Shown: one piece after another, positions 1 through 13,609 of the stretch | Layout of the letters: the number at the start of each line of letters is the position of its first letter | How positions within the stretch are numbered: the stretch's first letter is position 1 | NCBI GenBank assembly: GCA_035048485.1 | Contig: CM068587.1 | Coordinates: 46,375,496-46,439,495 of the forward strand | Reading direction: 5' to 3' | Origin: Pteria penguin | Lineage: Eukaryota > Mollusca > Bivalvia > Pterioida > Pteriidae | DNA length: 64,000 nucleotides | Position numbers and translations under genes: made by a program | Notes under the pieces: model-generated | Told to the model about the DNA's origin: nothing | Database searches by the model: none | What the model saw: the letters and a program-made list of their open reading frames with translations, nothing else

Positions 1-2840
1 AAAAAGTAAATTTCATGGTGATCGCATGAATTCAGTCTCTTGTGAGATTAAGTAATAAATCATTCCAAAGCATATCAATTACATTTATTTTTTAACTTTT
101 AGATAGATATTTTCCATGCAATATATTAATATACAGAATTGCACAAAAATTATAATCCTTAAGTTAAGATGTCAAAAAATATTTGTTTATAGTGAGAAGG
201 CAAGTTTGTGCAATAATACTGCATGCATCAAACTGCCGCAACTAGATTCATATTTTGCGTGACTTTAATAAGATGAGAACCTCATATCAAATATATTAAC
301 TAGATGTAATTTTCATATGAGGCTAAACATATCTTTATATTCAATATTAATGTCAAGGGTAGCTTATCATTGGCAACGGTTCAATTTTGCAAGGAAATGT
401 ACAAGAGAATTTACGTGAAAATAAAATCATAGTAAATAAAAGACAATGTATGATGTATTACACGCTATGATATATTCACACTTACTCTGTCTACCGCACT
501 TCTCTGATCCCTGGCTACATCTTTATAGGAATCTAACATATGATCCAACGACCGCAAATTACGGGTCGTACCCTGAAATCACAAAATCATTATCATTACA
601 CTCTTTCTCCAGCACATACCTCGTAAAAGAATTCACAGATTATTGAATTTTGCTCTGCTTCCAAAATCTTCTTGACATTCCATTGTTCTATTCACAAACA
701 GCAAAATTTTACAAATAATAAAAAATTCACAATGATTTGCCGTTCATAAATCCAGCTCTGGTGAAAGGCTGCATCAATAAATCACTGTATAAATACACTT
801 CCAAAACTTATTTCATGACTCTGTCGACAAGAGAAAGTTTCCAATATAAAGTATATCAATAAATGTATATGAAAATCCGGAATTTTTCAGAAATAAAAAA
901 TATATTTCCCAACCTTAATTATGGATGAATGGCCAATATATCACTATCTGTACTATAATATTGGTCATAAACTAATAAATATATGCACTCTGTTCAAACA
1001 ATTCTCCACTATATGACACCCATACACTCCACATCAAGGGCACCCACTTTGTGAGATTTAGCATTCTCATACCAACAATGTTTAATCCCCCAAATAAAGT
1101 CATCAAAAGAGTCAAAAGCGTGAACAGCTTCAATGTAGCTTATAATGCATTGAATCTGTCACAATCTATTGACGGATAAAAAAACAAGCACTATCAAGGG
1201 AGGAGATTAGTGTAATGGGTGTACCACAACAAAAAGGGGATTTAAAATCCATAAATATTGGCAAATACTGACTTGTTGCTGCAGGAAAAAGTAGCTGATT
1301 TTTTTTTATTCTAAGGATCTAATTTCATAGATAATACTTTATGCTTTTCTTATCTGGGTTCTAATCGTCTAATACATGTGGACTTTATATTTCATACAAT
1401 GCAATTAAAACCTAATTTATCAGCAAAACAGATCTCTGTAAATTCCTCTTTCCAACCCCCCTCTCTCACTCCATGTTTTCTTACCCTCTCCCCAGTAAAG
1501 TTTAAACATATCTTCTTTTTGGGAGATACTGTCTTTTTATATACTTGAAGCACAAACAAAACAAATATATCAATAATGTAACTGGTCCCAAAACTATTCT
1601 CATCACATTATTATATTAACCATATATTAATTTAAATGGCGATTCAAAATAAGTGACCTATGAAGATTTGTGTATGATACCACAGAGTAATGTGGCTTGA
1701 TAATGCTGAATCAATGCCCAGGCTATTTACTTCAACAAGGCCCCAGTGAAATATGAAATCTCTGCATACAAAGCAAAATAACCTGAACATTTCTTTTTGG
1801 AATTTAAATAGCTACGTGATAAGGCGACTGTTTTTGTAGTAAGTGTAAGACCATTTGTGTACATTTAAATTATTTATTTACCTGATTTACTCAAAATAAA
1901 AGGGGGCATAGATAAAACCCTGTCGAACGATAGCTGCCTGAGGCCATGGGGAGATGATAGCCAATCAATGGTGAGGCAATGCTATACCTATGTAATAAAT
2001 ATATGGCACACTTAACTCCACTCATAAGGACATTTAAATTTGTTTGTCAGTATGCAAACCAATCCTTCAGGTTTCTGATATATATTGAATTTGGATCTGC
2101 TTGCCATAATAAGTAATACAGAGTTTTATATCGCTGTCTGCAAAAAAGGGATAGGATGCTTTGAGTTTTCAATTTTGTGCATTATAAACTTGTATTACTG
2201 ATATTTACTGCTAGATTACACTTTCTGAATTGGGGTACCCTGCACTAATAAATCCTTATCGTACATGGTATGCTTACTGCATAATGCCTATTGAAGCTTT
2301 TATAGATCAATGGGAATTGCACGACACTCTTCCTGTGACCAGCAGGTTTACACTTTTATCTAATAGTATAACAAACAACGCATGCTTGTATTTACTTTTA
2401 GTTAAAACATGAAGAGAATTCAAAGCAGTATTTTTCTCAAGTTTCAGTCAAATTTATCATTAAAAAGAAGCTTTCAAAATGAAAATTTCATGTGACCTAA
2501 TATTCACAAATTTCCAGCCTTCACTGCATGACCCCCGCCTATTTCCTTTTTTTGTTTGTCTACTCTTCACTCAAACCTTTGAGACATTAAATAAATGAGT
2601 ACATTTCATTACCATTCCAACATTTATTCTAAACAGTGTCATATTGAAAATTAATTATAGTATACATTTTTAAAATTCTTTTGAAGCAAGATTTATATAT
2701 GCCTTATATCTAAAATAATATTGCTGTATTCAATCATATTTCAATGTCTCTTCAACACTATAATAGTTAAACAAGATGAATATTCAGAATAACCATATCC
2801 CACCCCACAGCAAAGTTGTACAACAAATTTTATTAAAGAC
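1..2840. other. AT-rich sequence, no gene seen
   Basis: Only short frames with no recognisable protein; a few A/T runs. It may be intron or UTR of a gene outside the window, but nothing shows this. Confidence 0.5.
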
Positions 2841-3170
2841 TCACTGTAACCTTGACACTGGAAAAATTACCTTAGGTCAAGGTCATGACACTCCCATATG
2901 TCATGAGTAACAATTGTGTGAAATATGAAGCAGATCCAAGTTACAATTACAGTTTTATAGACTGAATACCATTTTTGGTTGTAGTTCACTCTGACCTTGA
3001 CATTGAAGTAACAATTTCAGGACTGGTCATCATAATATCATCATTACATATTCTTGTTTCATCAGTACAATTGTGTGAAGAATCAATCAGATCAACAGTA
3101 GGAAGCCTTTGTATTCATATGACAAAAAAAGTTTATAAAACTTCTAAATCAGATTGTATGTCAGGCACAC
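2841..3170. repeat. Two diverged units of a ~135 bp dispersed repeat
   Basis: Units at about 2841-2970 and 2976-3110 share ACTCACTGTAACCTTGACA / GTTCACTCTGACCTTGACA and CAATTGTGTGAAATATGAAG / CAATTGTGTGAAGAATCAAT. No coding signal. Confidence 0.6.
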
Positions 3171-4959
3171 AGCCTGTTATAATTATTCCTATATAATACA
3201 TGTATATGCCCCTTGGCTACCCAAAACTTTATTAATAGCAGGGCTATAAAAATCCATATATTTAATACATGTGCATCAAACTTATAATTAATACATCCCT
3301 AGCACATACTGACATCAATAAATGGTCAATAACGGTATGCCATTCCAAAGCCATCTGCAGCCTCACAATGAATGCACCAGTCATTTAATAAACCTGTGGT
3401 AATTTGAACACAGACTTTGATCAATTTGATAACATTTTCAAATTCCCTATCACATTACAATTTATCAAACTCAATATGTTGTTGAATGGTGGTTCAAAGG
3501 CATTTAATATATGATGGTGGTACCTGTGCAGTTAATGCTGAATGACAGAAACGTTGAACTAAATATATAAGATTGATCTACCACAAGAAAGGAGGATTCT
3601 TTACTGTACAAATAATCGTCATGATAAAGGGGATTAGATTCAACAGTCCTATCCTAGAACAAAGTGTCACAGCGAGGTTCTAATCAGAGGCACTATACAT
3701 GTACATGAGTAATTACTCTTCAGTCTTACCTAAAGAGGTGAGACCATTGTCACCATCACATAAGGGATCAGATTCAACAAAATGGTGGGACAGGGGGCAG
3801 TAGATAGCTAAAATTGTGTTGATTATCTTCTTAAAAGTTAAACTGAACAATCTCCAAATGTCATTTTTGTTCTCTGGAGATTTCACAACATCTTCCTGGT
3901 ACATTGTTTTTTGTAACTCTAAGGTGCTTTTTATCATTACAGATATCAGAGATAAGTCTTAAAAATTTGGTTTTTATTATACACACTACATAAATATGCT
4001 TTTGATGAACTCAAGCCCCCCACTTTTTAACATGATTTTTTCCCTGGTGATGCATGATTTAATATACATATAGATTTAGTCCTACCTTATTTTATATGAG
4101 ATCTATCAGTATACAATCTCGATAGATTTTGATATAATCTATGTTAGTGGTATTACTAAATATGACTTTTCTACAACAGTCTAGAAAATGTTAACATAGA
4201 TGGTGACAACCTACATATTCGTCTAAAATATTCTCTCTAACACACAAGCTTAGCAAGTTCTTTATTGCATATCAAACTCATTCAGTTCCAAGAAAAATAT
4301 TTCATGATTTTTTGCACCCTGTCCTCCACTTTTGATTTGCTTCCTACGCCACTGTGACACATATTATCAGATGAGAAGACAGAAACAGGATGTAATGATA
4401 ACCAATGTTTTAAACACAGTGGTATAATCCAGTTTAAAATGGTACCAAATCTATGAGTATGAGCCGTCTTTACAGGTGGAAAATACAACAATCAAATTTT
4501 AGAAGAGCGTACAGATGAATAAAGAATGAATGAATGAATTACTCTGGGACATATGTATTTTTGATGCAGCTCACCCTTAACTCATTATAAACTCTGAGTT
4601 CCTTAACTTTCACAATACACACATTGACATGCATTACCCACATGTACATGTATTAGTAGATGAATATACATTTATAAGAGATGTTTTTCTCCTTTATACA
4701 CATATACTTCAGAATTTAGATGATGATAAATTCAAACACCTATCAAAATGCATTGAAGAAAACCTTTCATACATCTAAACTAAAATCTTAAACATTCAAT
4801 GAGTATATTTGGCAAAATATTTCCTTCTTAAATACATGTATACACTCCTTTTGCCCCTGTATAGATTTGCTATTCAAAATCAGGTTTTTAGGAAAAAAAT
4901 TAAAGGCAGGACTTTTCCACGGTTATTTTAGGCTTTCCTAATATTCTTGTATACACAGG
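3171..4959. other. No gene supported
   Basis: A minus-strand frame at 3937-3713 has a consensus GTAAGA at about 3730 but no recognisable protein; otherwise empty. Confidence 0.4.
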
Positions 4960-7087
4960 TATCCCACATGGTCACTGATGACTCTACATAACTAACATGG
5001 TCACTGAGGACACTACATAACTCACATGGTCACTGAGGGCTCTACATAACTCACATGGTCACTGAGGACTCTACATATCCCACATAGTCAATAAGGACTA
5101 CACAATCCACAAGGTCACTGAGAACTCTACCTAACCCATATGGTCACTGAGGACATTACATATCCCACATGATCACTGGGGACTCTGCATATCCTTCATA
5201 GTCACTGAGGACTACACAATCCACATGGTCACTGAGGACTCTACATAACCCATATGGTCACTGATAACTCTACAAATACCACAGCGTCACTGGGGACTTT
5301 AAACAACCAAATGGGCACTGATGACTCTACATAACCCTTAAAGTCACTGATGACTCTACATAATCCATAATGTCACTGATGACTCTACATAACCCATAAT
5401 GTCACTGATGACTCTACATAATCCATAATGTCACTGATGACTCTACATAACCCATAATGTCACTGATGACTCTACATAATCCATAATGTCACTGATGACC
5501 CTACATAATCCATAATGTCACTGATGACTCTACATAACCCATAATGTCACTGAGGACTCTACATAACCTATATACTCACTGACTACTCTAGTCTATATGA
5601 CCCATATGGTCACTGACTGAGGACTCTACATAACCCACTTGGTAATTGAGGACTCTACATAAACTTTATGGCCATTGAGGTCCCTAGTCTATATAACCCA
5701 TATGGTCACTGACTAAGGACACTGCATAATCCACTGGGTCACTAAGGACTCTACACAACAAACATGATCACTGAGATCTATACATAACCCACATAGTCAC
5801 TGAGGACTACACAATCCACATAATCACTGAGGACTCTACATAACCTTTATGGTCATTGAGGACTCTAGTCTATATAGCCCATATGGTTACTGACTGAGGA
5901 CACTGCATAATCCACAGGGTCTTTAAGGACTCTACACATCCCACATGGTCACTGAGGACTAAACAATCCACATGATCACTGAGATCTATATATAACCCAC
6001 ATAGTCACTGAGGACTACACAATCCACATGATCACTGAGATCTATATATAGCCCACATAGTCACTGAGGACTACACAATCCACATAATCACTGAGGACTC
6101 TACATAACTCACATGGTCACTGAGGACTCTAAATAACGCACAGCCTAACTGGGGACTCTACATAACCTACATGGTCATTGAGGACTCTACAGAACCCACT
6201 TGGTCATTGATGACTCTACATAAACCACTTGGTAATTGAGGACTCTACATAACCTATATGGTCACTGCGGACTCTAGTCTATATAACCCATATGGTCACT
6301 GACTGAGGACTCTACATAACCCACAGGGTCACTGACTGAGGACTCTACACATCCCACATGGTCACTGAGGACTTACACAATCCAAATGGTCACTTAGATA
6401 AGTTAAAACTCTACATAACCCACATGCTGTGACATGGTCACTGAGAACTACACAATCCACATGGTCACTGAGGACTCTACATAAGCCATATGATCAGTGA
6501 GGACTCTACATAACCCACATGGTCACTGAGGACTCCGCATATCCCACATGGTCACTGAGGACTACACAATCCAAATGGTCACTGAGAACTCTACATAACC
6601 CAAATGCCGTGACATGGTCACTGAGAACTACACAATCCACATGATCATTGAAGACTCTAATTAACCCACAAGGTCAATGAGGACTCTACATAACCCTCAA
6701 TGTCACTGACGACTCCACATAACCTATATAGTCACTAAGGACTCTAGTCTATATAACCCATATGGTCACTGACTGAGGACTCTACATAACCCACAGGGTC
6801 ACTGAGGGACTCTAAACAACCCACATGGTCACTGAGGACTCTACATAACTTAACATGGTCACTGAGGATTTCACATAGCCTACATGGTCACTGAGGATTC
6901 TACATAAGCCACAGGGTCCCTGAGGACTCTACATAACTGACATGATCAGAGGACTCTACATAACCCACATGGTCAATGAGGATTCTACATAACTCACATG
7001 ATAACTGAGGACTACATTAATTACATGGTCACTGAAGACTCTACATAACCTATAGGGTCACTGAGGACTCTACATAACTCATATGGT
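4960..7087. repeat. 29-bp minisatellite, about 2.1 kb
   Basis: Head-to-tail copies of a unit of about 29 bp around GTCACTGAGGACTCTACATA followed by a variable ACCCACATG. The core 5340-5560 is near-identical (GTCACTGATGACTCTACATA); flanks vary and contain longer higher-order units with GTCTATATAACCCATATGG inserts. No ORF runs through. Confidence 0.97.
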
Positions 7088-9449
7088 CTTGTAGTTATCG
7101 TATAAAAGTTAACTGTACAATTCTAACCTGTAAATTTTCATTTATTCTGTAAATTCTGTCATCCATGATTGAAGACTACTCCATGTTTTCTTTCTGCAAA
7201 AACATTAGTACAATGTATTAAAAATAGAAAGGATTGTCAAAATGCATACACTTAATTATTATACACATCTGTTAATATAAATTTACATTCCGTAATTTAA
7301 TTGGTTGTTTGGATTATTGTTGCCTAAAACCACACCAGAATTATTTCATCTGAGAAGGTGCATGTTCATGATGTTGGTCAAGCTTGTTTAGTGGCAGAGA
7401 TATACTTGTATCCTCTTTAATGCCAATTTTCGTAGATACATTGGAAGAGCTCCTCATTTGCTTTGATTTGTCCTGATCAGGACTTGAACCAAGACAAGAA
7501 AGAAGACTGACAATGACTGAATGAGTTTGTAGTACATCATACTACATGCCATTTCAATTAGGCCTGTGGGCCACCAATGTCCTGTATGCATTACAATATA
7601 TACAATAATAAATACATGATTTTCTTAGATCCATGTGTGGAGGTTACTTTTGGGGTTAGTTTTTCAGTTTTTTTGTGCTACTAAATCCCCAGCAAAATTA
7701 TGTTCCACAAAAATGCATGCATGGCTATAATCTCAAGCAAATTTTACTCAATAAAATTTGTTATTTTTCAGATTTCTAAATTGGAGTTTTGAAGAAGCAT
7801 GGGTCCATCAATTCATCTAGGATCATGTACCACATACATGTAAATCATAAAGTCAATAATTATATGTATACACCGGCCATGTAATCTGTAATTAATGTTG
7901 TTAACTGCCAGCTATATAAATTCATTTATTGTTTGAAAACTAATGAATCAAATAAAACAACAATTGCAAGTATTTATACACCAGAATACACTTCAGTATC
8001 TCAACCTCTCATCCCAAGACCCAACTATAAGTTCATATTTTCACAAATATTTACATGTATACTTGTTTAATTCTACAATTGCAGTAATCCCATTAAATTC
8101 AATAAATGGGCCAGAACCAGCTGTCAACTTACATTGGAAATGAAGATTTTCTGTAAATATGCACTTAAAAATAATCCATGAAATCTCTCCAACTTCAGTT
8201 CACATAATTATCCATATTTGCTACACTTGATCTTACACATTTGACATGGAATAACCCTATTAACTGTCCTCCATTAGCTTGCTTAGGAACTGTCATGCCG
8301 ACAAGTTTCAACCTGCCTTTGTTTGGAGGTAAAGAGAAAGCACGGTCATTAATTATTTCCGTTAATTGGGCACACTATGTGTTGACGGCATTATTTATTG
8401 GATTACAATACAAATATAATGAACTATTGTAATTTTCATATGAATACTTCATCGGTACAGAATTTTAAAGACGAAATTTCTATCAAATACTTAGACTCCG
8501 AGGCCCAAGGAAGATAACTCTGTAAATATATTGATTTTGGGAATTTTTAAGCATGTCGTTGTTTATAATAGTAAGGACAGTATGTGATAGAGGACATTTA
8601 CTCTTTCGAAGTTTAAACGACTTGCACTTCTAAGGTATTATAGAAAAATGGCATCCTTTAAGAGAATGGAAGATAGGTTCCAACTTGTCCATGATATCAT
8701 AATCTCCGCTTCGATGTTAAACGGATTTTGATTGGTCAAATTAGTGTAGACTTGAAATAAAAATTCGAAAACTTGACTGTACGAACATTTTTGGGGAAAA
8801 TAAGTCTCTCCATGTTTTGTCGTTGTCTTAAAGGAATTAAGATAATAAAAGCACTTTTTGAAAAGTTTTCTTGGCTTTTCCGGAGCAACATTAATAACTG
8901 CTTTATCTGCTGGAGTACCACGCATGACGTGAATCTTTATCTTGTTTCTGCTGAATTGTTCTCCGGTTAAACAATTACTTTTAAATTAAGAAAATGACTT
9001 TTTACTTATTTCTATACGTAACCTTTCCGTATGCTATACGAAAATGAAAAATGATAAAAGCAAGTATACGACACTCGGCAATTATGACTCGAAAGTCATA
9101 GGATATTTTCTAACTACATAAGTATACATTTTTGTGTATTTTCAAATACACTTGTTTACTTGCTTACTCATCTATACCCCGTGCCATTGCTGAGACATGA
9201 GTAGGTAGGTTTTGAGTTGTGCATCCAATAAAAATCCTATCAGATATTCTGCAGTTAATTGATTTAATGGGAACGTGGCCTGGATTTTATTTGCTCGCGT
9301 TCAAATCCCATGATTATTCCGATTTCAAACGATCGCTTATAAAATGATGTTTTGATAATCAGTTTATACAAACTATTGTATACCGGCGGTTCTTTTGATT
9401 GGTTTTTTTATGGGGGGAGGACAATTTCCGAAAAGGGCATATATAATTC
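7088..9449. other. No gene supported; one degraded SINE
   Basis: A 95-codon minus-strand frame at 8925-8638 has an ATG but no similarity or splice support. Confidence 0.4.
7310..7530 (-). mobile_element. Degraded SINE of the third variant
   Basis: GCCTAAAACCACACCAGAAT and TATTTCATCTGAGAAGG match the tail side of 15921-16190; CAGGACTTGAACCAAGAC resembles its B-box side. Confidence 0.45.
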
Positions 9450-9670
9450 AGTGGCGGATTTAGAGGTGGAAGGGGGCAGGGGACCCGCCCCATTTTTGTT
9501 TTCGCCACAAATTTACATGGCATACCGGTATATAAAGTTGATAACGTTGAAAATACTCAAATAATATGAGTAAAACTCCAAAATTGGCACCCAAAATTGC
9601 TGAGTATTTTGACCAATACTTTACTTTCACACATGTCCCCTCCCTTTTCGGAAAACCTGGATTCGCCACT
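9450..9670. mobile_element. hAT-like MITE, AGTGGCGGAT ends
   Basis: Ends AGTGGCGGATTTAGAGG and CCTGGATTCGCCACT, with AAATTGGCACCCAAAATTGC inside, shared with the other copies at 21602, 35695 and 36010. This copy has extra middle sequence. Confidence 0.8.
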
Positions 9671-9736
9671 GTTAATACATTATGTGTATACGTATATACA
9701 GTAAAAGCTGCAAAAATTTAATAATGACGTGCACGT

Positions 9737-9807
9737 GGTGAAGCATTCAAATATTAAGGTGAAATATCCGGGTTTGATACGTCCCCTTAATATTCGAATG
9801 CTCCGCC
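9737..9807. repeat. Inverted repeat, 26-bp arms
   Basis: Arms GGTGAAGCATTCAAATATTA.. (9737-9762) and ..TAATATTCGAATGCTCCGCC (9782-9807) differ at four places; loop of 19 bp. Confidence 0.75.
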
Positions 9808-12800
9808 TGTAAGGTTATCGAAGACGACGATATGCCGAGAGGTTATCGACACGAAAACAAAATGTCTTCCTTCCAAGTGGTTCAATTAAATTAGCATCAG
9901 TTACACACGGAAAACACCATTCGCAAAGCATATGATTAAAATGTGTTCCGCAGAATGGGCGTAATTCAATCTGCAGCATGTTTATTTTCTGACAGACAGA
10001 TCCTGTGATCGATTCCCATGGTGGCTCTTCGATATCCTGGTTTTTTTTTATTAGACAGTACAAGGATGACTTTGGCTTGTATGCTGTTTATATGTATCTA
10101 TGTCTGTACGTATATACTTATATGTATATATATGTTGATATAGTTTATATGTCGCGGTAGAGGTTCATTGCTGACGGTGAGTCCGCTGTGTCCAATTTTC
10201 TTTAAAGTGCATCAGGCAGATGTTGCCACCAAATAAATCGTTCATATACTGGTTCTCTTGAGAGTATGTCATACAGTAAATGTTATCACCAAAATGCGAC
10301 ATCAGTATTTTTTTTTCTTTTTTCTTCTTCGTCTATTTTTATTTTTCCTGATCAAAACTATAGCTGTTATCTAGGGGTTTTTTCCCTAAAGATACGAATT
10401 CTATCAAAAATTGTCACTTGTTGCGGCATTACCAATTCATGGCTCAGTTTTGACATCCAGTCTCTCGGTGTGCATGAGTATTAAACTGACAATGCACAAC
10501 CACTAATATAAGGCATTGCATACTGGTATTGGGATCGGGTATAATCAAATGAACCAATATACAAAACATATTTCTTTTGTTTATTAAGTACATATGGTAT
10601 TGTAGAATGAAAAAAAAAATCAAGAAAATGAGATTTGCACATATTTTTACATTATCAGCACTCTAAATATCACATTTTGATACATTCGCAAGGGGGATAA
10701 TTTTAGCAACCAGTGACACAAAACAGCCTTTTCTCTCTTTACGCATATAAGGGATTCTAAAATTGCTACAAATAAGAAGTTTTATAATATTTTGATTAAC
10801 ATAAATTGACTATGCAATGCAATCTAATACATGATATGTTTGACTCAGAAATTACCAAAATATGAATGAAACATGGTAAGACTCCATATTTTTATTCCTT
10901 GCCGCTCAAACGAAAACAAATATGGGTATTAATGTTTTAAGGCCACAATCTATTTGTGACTTATATTTTCCTTAAATCAAAAAAAGGGGGGATAAATAAT
11001 AATAATAATGGTAATAAAATATAAAAAAGGAAATAATGATAATAATGAACAAAAAACCCCACGTATTTTACGCTAGAATTTACTTAGGGACGGATAACCC
11101 TTAATTATCCCTTCGCAACAGCACTGCAGAAATTAAGGATATAGTAACGGTACCATTCGTGTACGGATGCGTGCGTGGGTGGGTGCATGCATGTGTCTGT
11201 ACCAAAACCTTGTAGACATTCTAGAAGTTACAGTTTTGGCCATATTGGGTTCATACCTCATATATAGCTTTAGTATAAAGAGAGGAAGATCCCTGTTGAT
11301 TTTGCGGTCAAAGGGTCGATGGTCAATTTACTACCATGAATTTTGCTGTCGTGCAAGTGGATGCTACGCTTGACGTTGCCCTTGCTAGGGCTTATTACCA
11401 TGCACAATATTTATCCATAGGTTTGAACAGCAGATACTATATGGCGGGCCTTGTCCAAACCTCTTTCAGAGGAGACATGGTCCTGAATCTCGTCCCCTCT
11501 GACTGTTAGTCGGGACTCCTACAGATCTAGGGTCTAAGCTCGCTTTCAGACTGGCAGAGCACGGTTTATCATGTTGATGTCGCATATTTTTATACCATTA
11601 TGTGTTTTACAATACCTTACGTGTTTATATTTTTATGACCTCTCAATATGCGATACCTGTTGACCCTTGTTCTTTACATGGAGGATTATTTATAAATTTT
11701 TAAATGTACGTCCTTTGATTGTTCTGCTGTTACGGTGAGTGGGAAGGTGGACCCGTAAACCGGTTAAACACACCATTTGTTTGGCTTTTGTCAAATCAAA
11801 TGACCGTCCTAAGTCGGTATCGTTATTGCAATACAATCAAAAATTTTTGTAATGTGTTATAGGTTCTAGTATATTATTTATATTCATGTATTGTATAGCT
11901 CCATGGCGACTTCTGCCACATAACTAAGCCAGTAACTCCTCTTTTTTCTTCCTCCAAAACGTCAGTCCCGCACCTACCGTGAAAGGCTCCATATCACGTT
12001 AATTCATTGTAATCAGTTTCGAACTATATTTTCTTTTCTTTTTTTCCCTTTTTTTCAAAGACATATAAAAAAGCCGTGTTAATGAAACACTAATGCCCCC
12101 AAAAGTCCAAAAAGTTATTACTAGCGCGAAGGTCACTGTCAAGGTCAAAAGGTCATCGACCTTGTTGTCATATGAAATGGCTTTATTAGTTGAATACACA
12201 TGTCAAATATGAATATCAAAAGTTATAGCCAAGGTTAAAGCTGACAAAAGACAGATAAACAGAAAAACAGACTGGGCAAAAACAATATGCCACCGATCTA
12301 TCGATCCGGGGGCATAAAAAATAGAAATAAAAAAGAAAAGAAGAACAAAAAGTAAAAAGAAAAAAAAGAAAGAAGATAAAAAGTACTTATATACACACAC
12401 AGAAAAAAAAATGGAAAGCTGTTTACCAAATCTTATTGGAGTTCATCAATACATTATATATGAATCGTTACATTAGAACAGATCATTATGTAGCTGTAAG
12501 AAAAAATTAACAAGTTGAGAAATTTCGTGATATGTCCAAAAATGCAATAATAAGTATTTCGGGACATGCATGGCCGGCAGGGCTAGCCAAACAAGAGAAG
12601 CTTACTCATGTCTCTGGTCTCACCTCTGGTTTCAAGGGATCAATAAATGTCAACTGTGCCACTTGTTGCGAGTGCTACAGTGTCATGTTAAGCTACTACA
12701 TCCTGAACTGCTTTCCATGCAGTGAATTGCGCTGCAAGGAGGGTAGGTGTTGTTGTTTGTGAAAAGCAGTTCATACGGAGTTGTGTGTCGGGGTAACAAA

Positions 12801-13230
12801 TGTTAGAGGCATTGTCCAAGGATGACCATATAATTGCAGAGTAAGTGTTGAATTTGGTATATACTGTTCTCCAACATGGTGTAGCGGAGGAGACAAAGGG
12901 TATCCACAAAGTTGGACTTTGGGAAGAATAGGGAATGTCCACGCCCAACTGAGTAAACGAGGAATGAGTACTTACATGTCAAATGCCTTAGCACACTCAA
13001 AGGGGGAATGAAATGCTACGGCACTTTTCAAGATCAACAACATGGTCTCACCTAAACCACTAGTTTTTAGAAATTGTCCACCCGTACAAAGCCTATCCAC
13101 ACCACTGTAGTCCGTTGTCAGGCATTCCCGAAGTACGCAGAATGTATATTTGTTATTCACAATGTCAGACGGTGCTAGCATTACTGGAGAAGTAAGGGTT
13201 TGAAAGATGATATACCAAGAGAGTCTTGCC
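9808..13230. other. No gene supported; low-complexity and repeat fragments
   Basis: Short frames only. Holds A-rich runs (about 12320-12410) and a dispersed repeat at 12110-12330. Minus-strand frames at 12688-13247 are discussed among the rejected items. Confidence 0.4.
12110..12330. repeat. Dispersed repeat fragment with GGTCAAAGGTCA-type words
   Basis: Holds AAGGTCACTGTCAAGGTC, CATGTCAAATATGAATATC and a CCACCGATCTATCGATCCGG end next to GGGGGCATAAAA. The style matches non-coding dispersed repeats elsewhere in the window (21780-22170). Boundaries are uncertain. Confidence 0.45.
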
Positions 13231-13609
13231 AATCTGCTTAAAACCATTTATCTATTCCGCTTCTCTATTTGTCCTATTGCGGATAAAGATCTGACGAAAC
13301 TCCGAAAGGGGTCATGTTCTGGTGAACTCTGATTTCCAGCAAATCAGTGGATCGGCTACAAATTCCTAGGAATGAAATTAACGTCCCCAGCATGCGTGAC
13401 CCACAAGGTAGTTTTTGAACATTGTTACATATTGCGTTACTATCACATGCCTAGCCGAGTCATTGATTGGCTATGGGAAATAACGGTTTTGGTGACTGAA
13501 ACGTCATCAGAGTTCACCAGAACATAACCCCTTACATGGTTTTCGCCAGATCTTTATTCGCAATGGGACAAATAGAGAAACGGAGCAAAGATGTGGTTTT
13601 AATCAGACT
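13231..13609. mobile_element. MITE with ~60-bp terminal inverted repeats, copy 1
   Basis: Left end AATCTGCTTAAAACCATTTA ... GCTTCTCTATTTGTCC; right end is its inverted copy, ending GATGTGGTTTTAATCAG. A second inverted pair sits inside (GGGGTCATGTTCTGGTGAAC / GTTCACCAGAACATAACCCC). No transposase frame. Confidence 0.9.

Noticed and set aside
3713..3937. Minus-strand frame with a GTAAGA donor at about 3730
   Set aside because: A possible exon of an off-window gene, but no protein similarity and no convincing acceptor.
8638..8925. 95-codon minus-strand frame starting MRGTPADKAV
   Set aside because: Starts with ATG but has no recognisable domain, no good donor and ordinary AT-rich composition.
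9815..10063. 82-codon minus-strand frame with FCGTHFNHMLCEWCFPC
   Set aside because: The Cys/His spacing looks zinc-finger-like at first, but it matches no family I know and lacks splice support.
12688..13247. Two adjacent minus-strand Cys-containing frames that might form a spliced gene
   Set aside because: A good GTAAGT donor at 12975 exists, but the nearest acceptor (12949) would make a 27-nt intron, and neither frame resembles a known protein.
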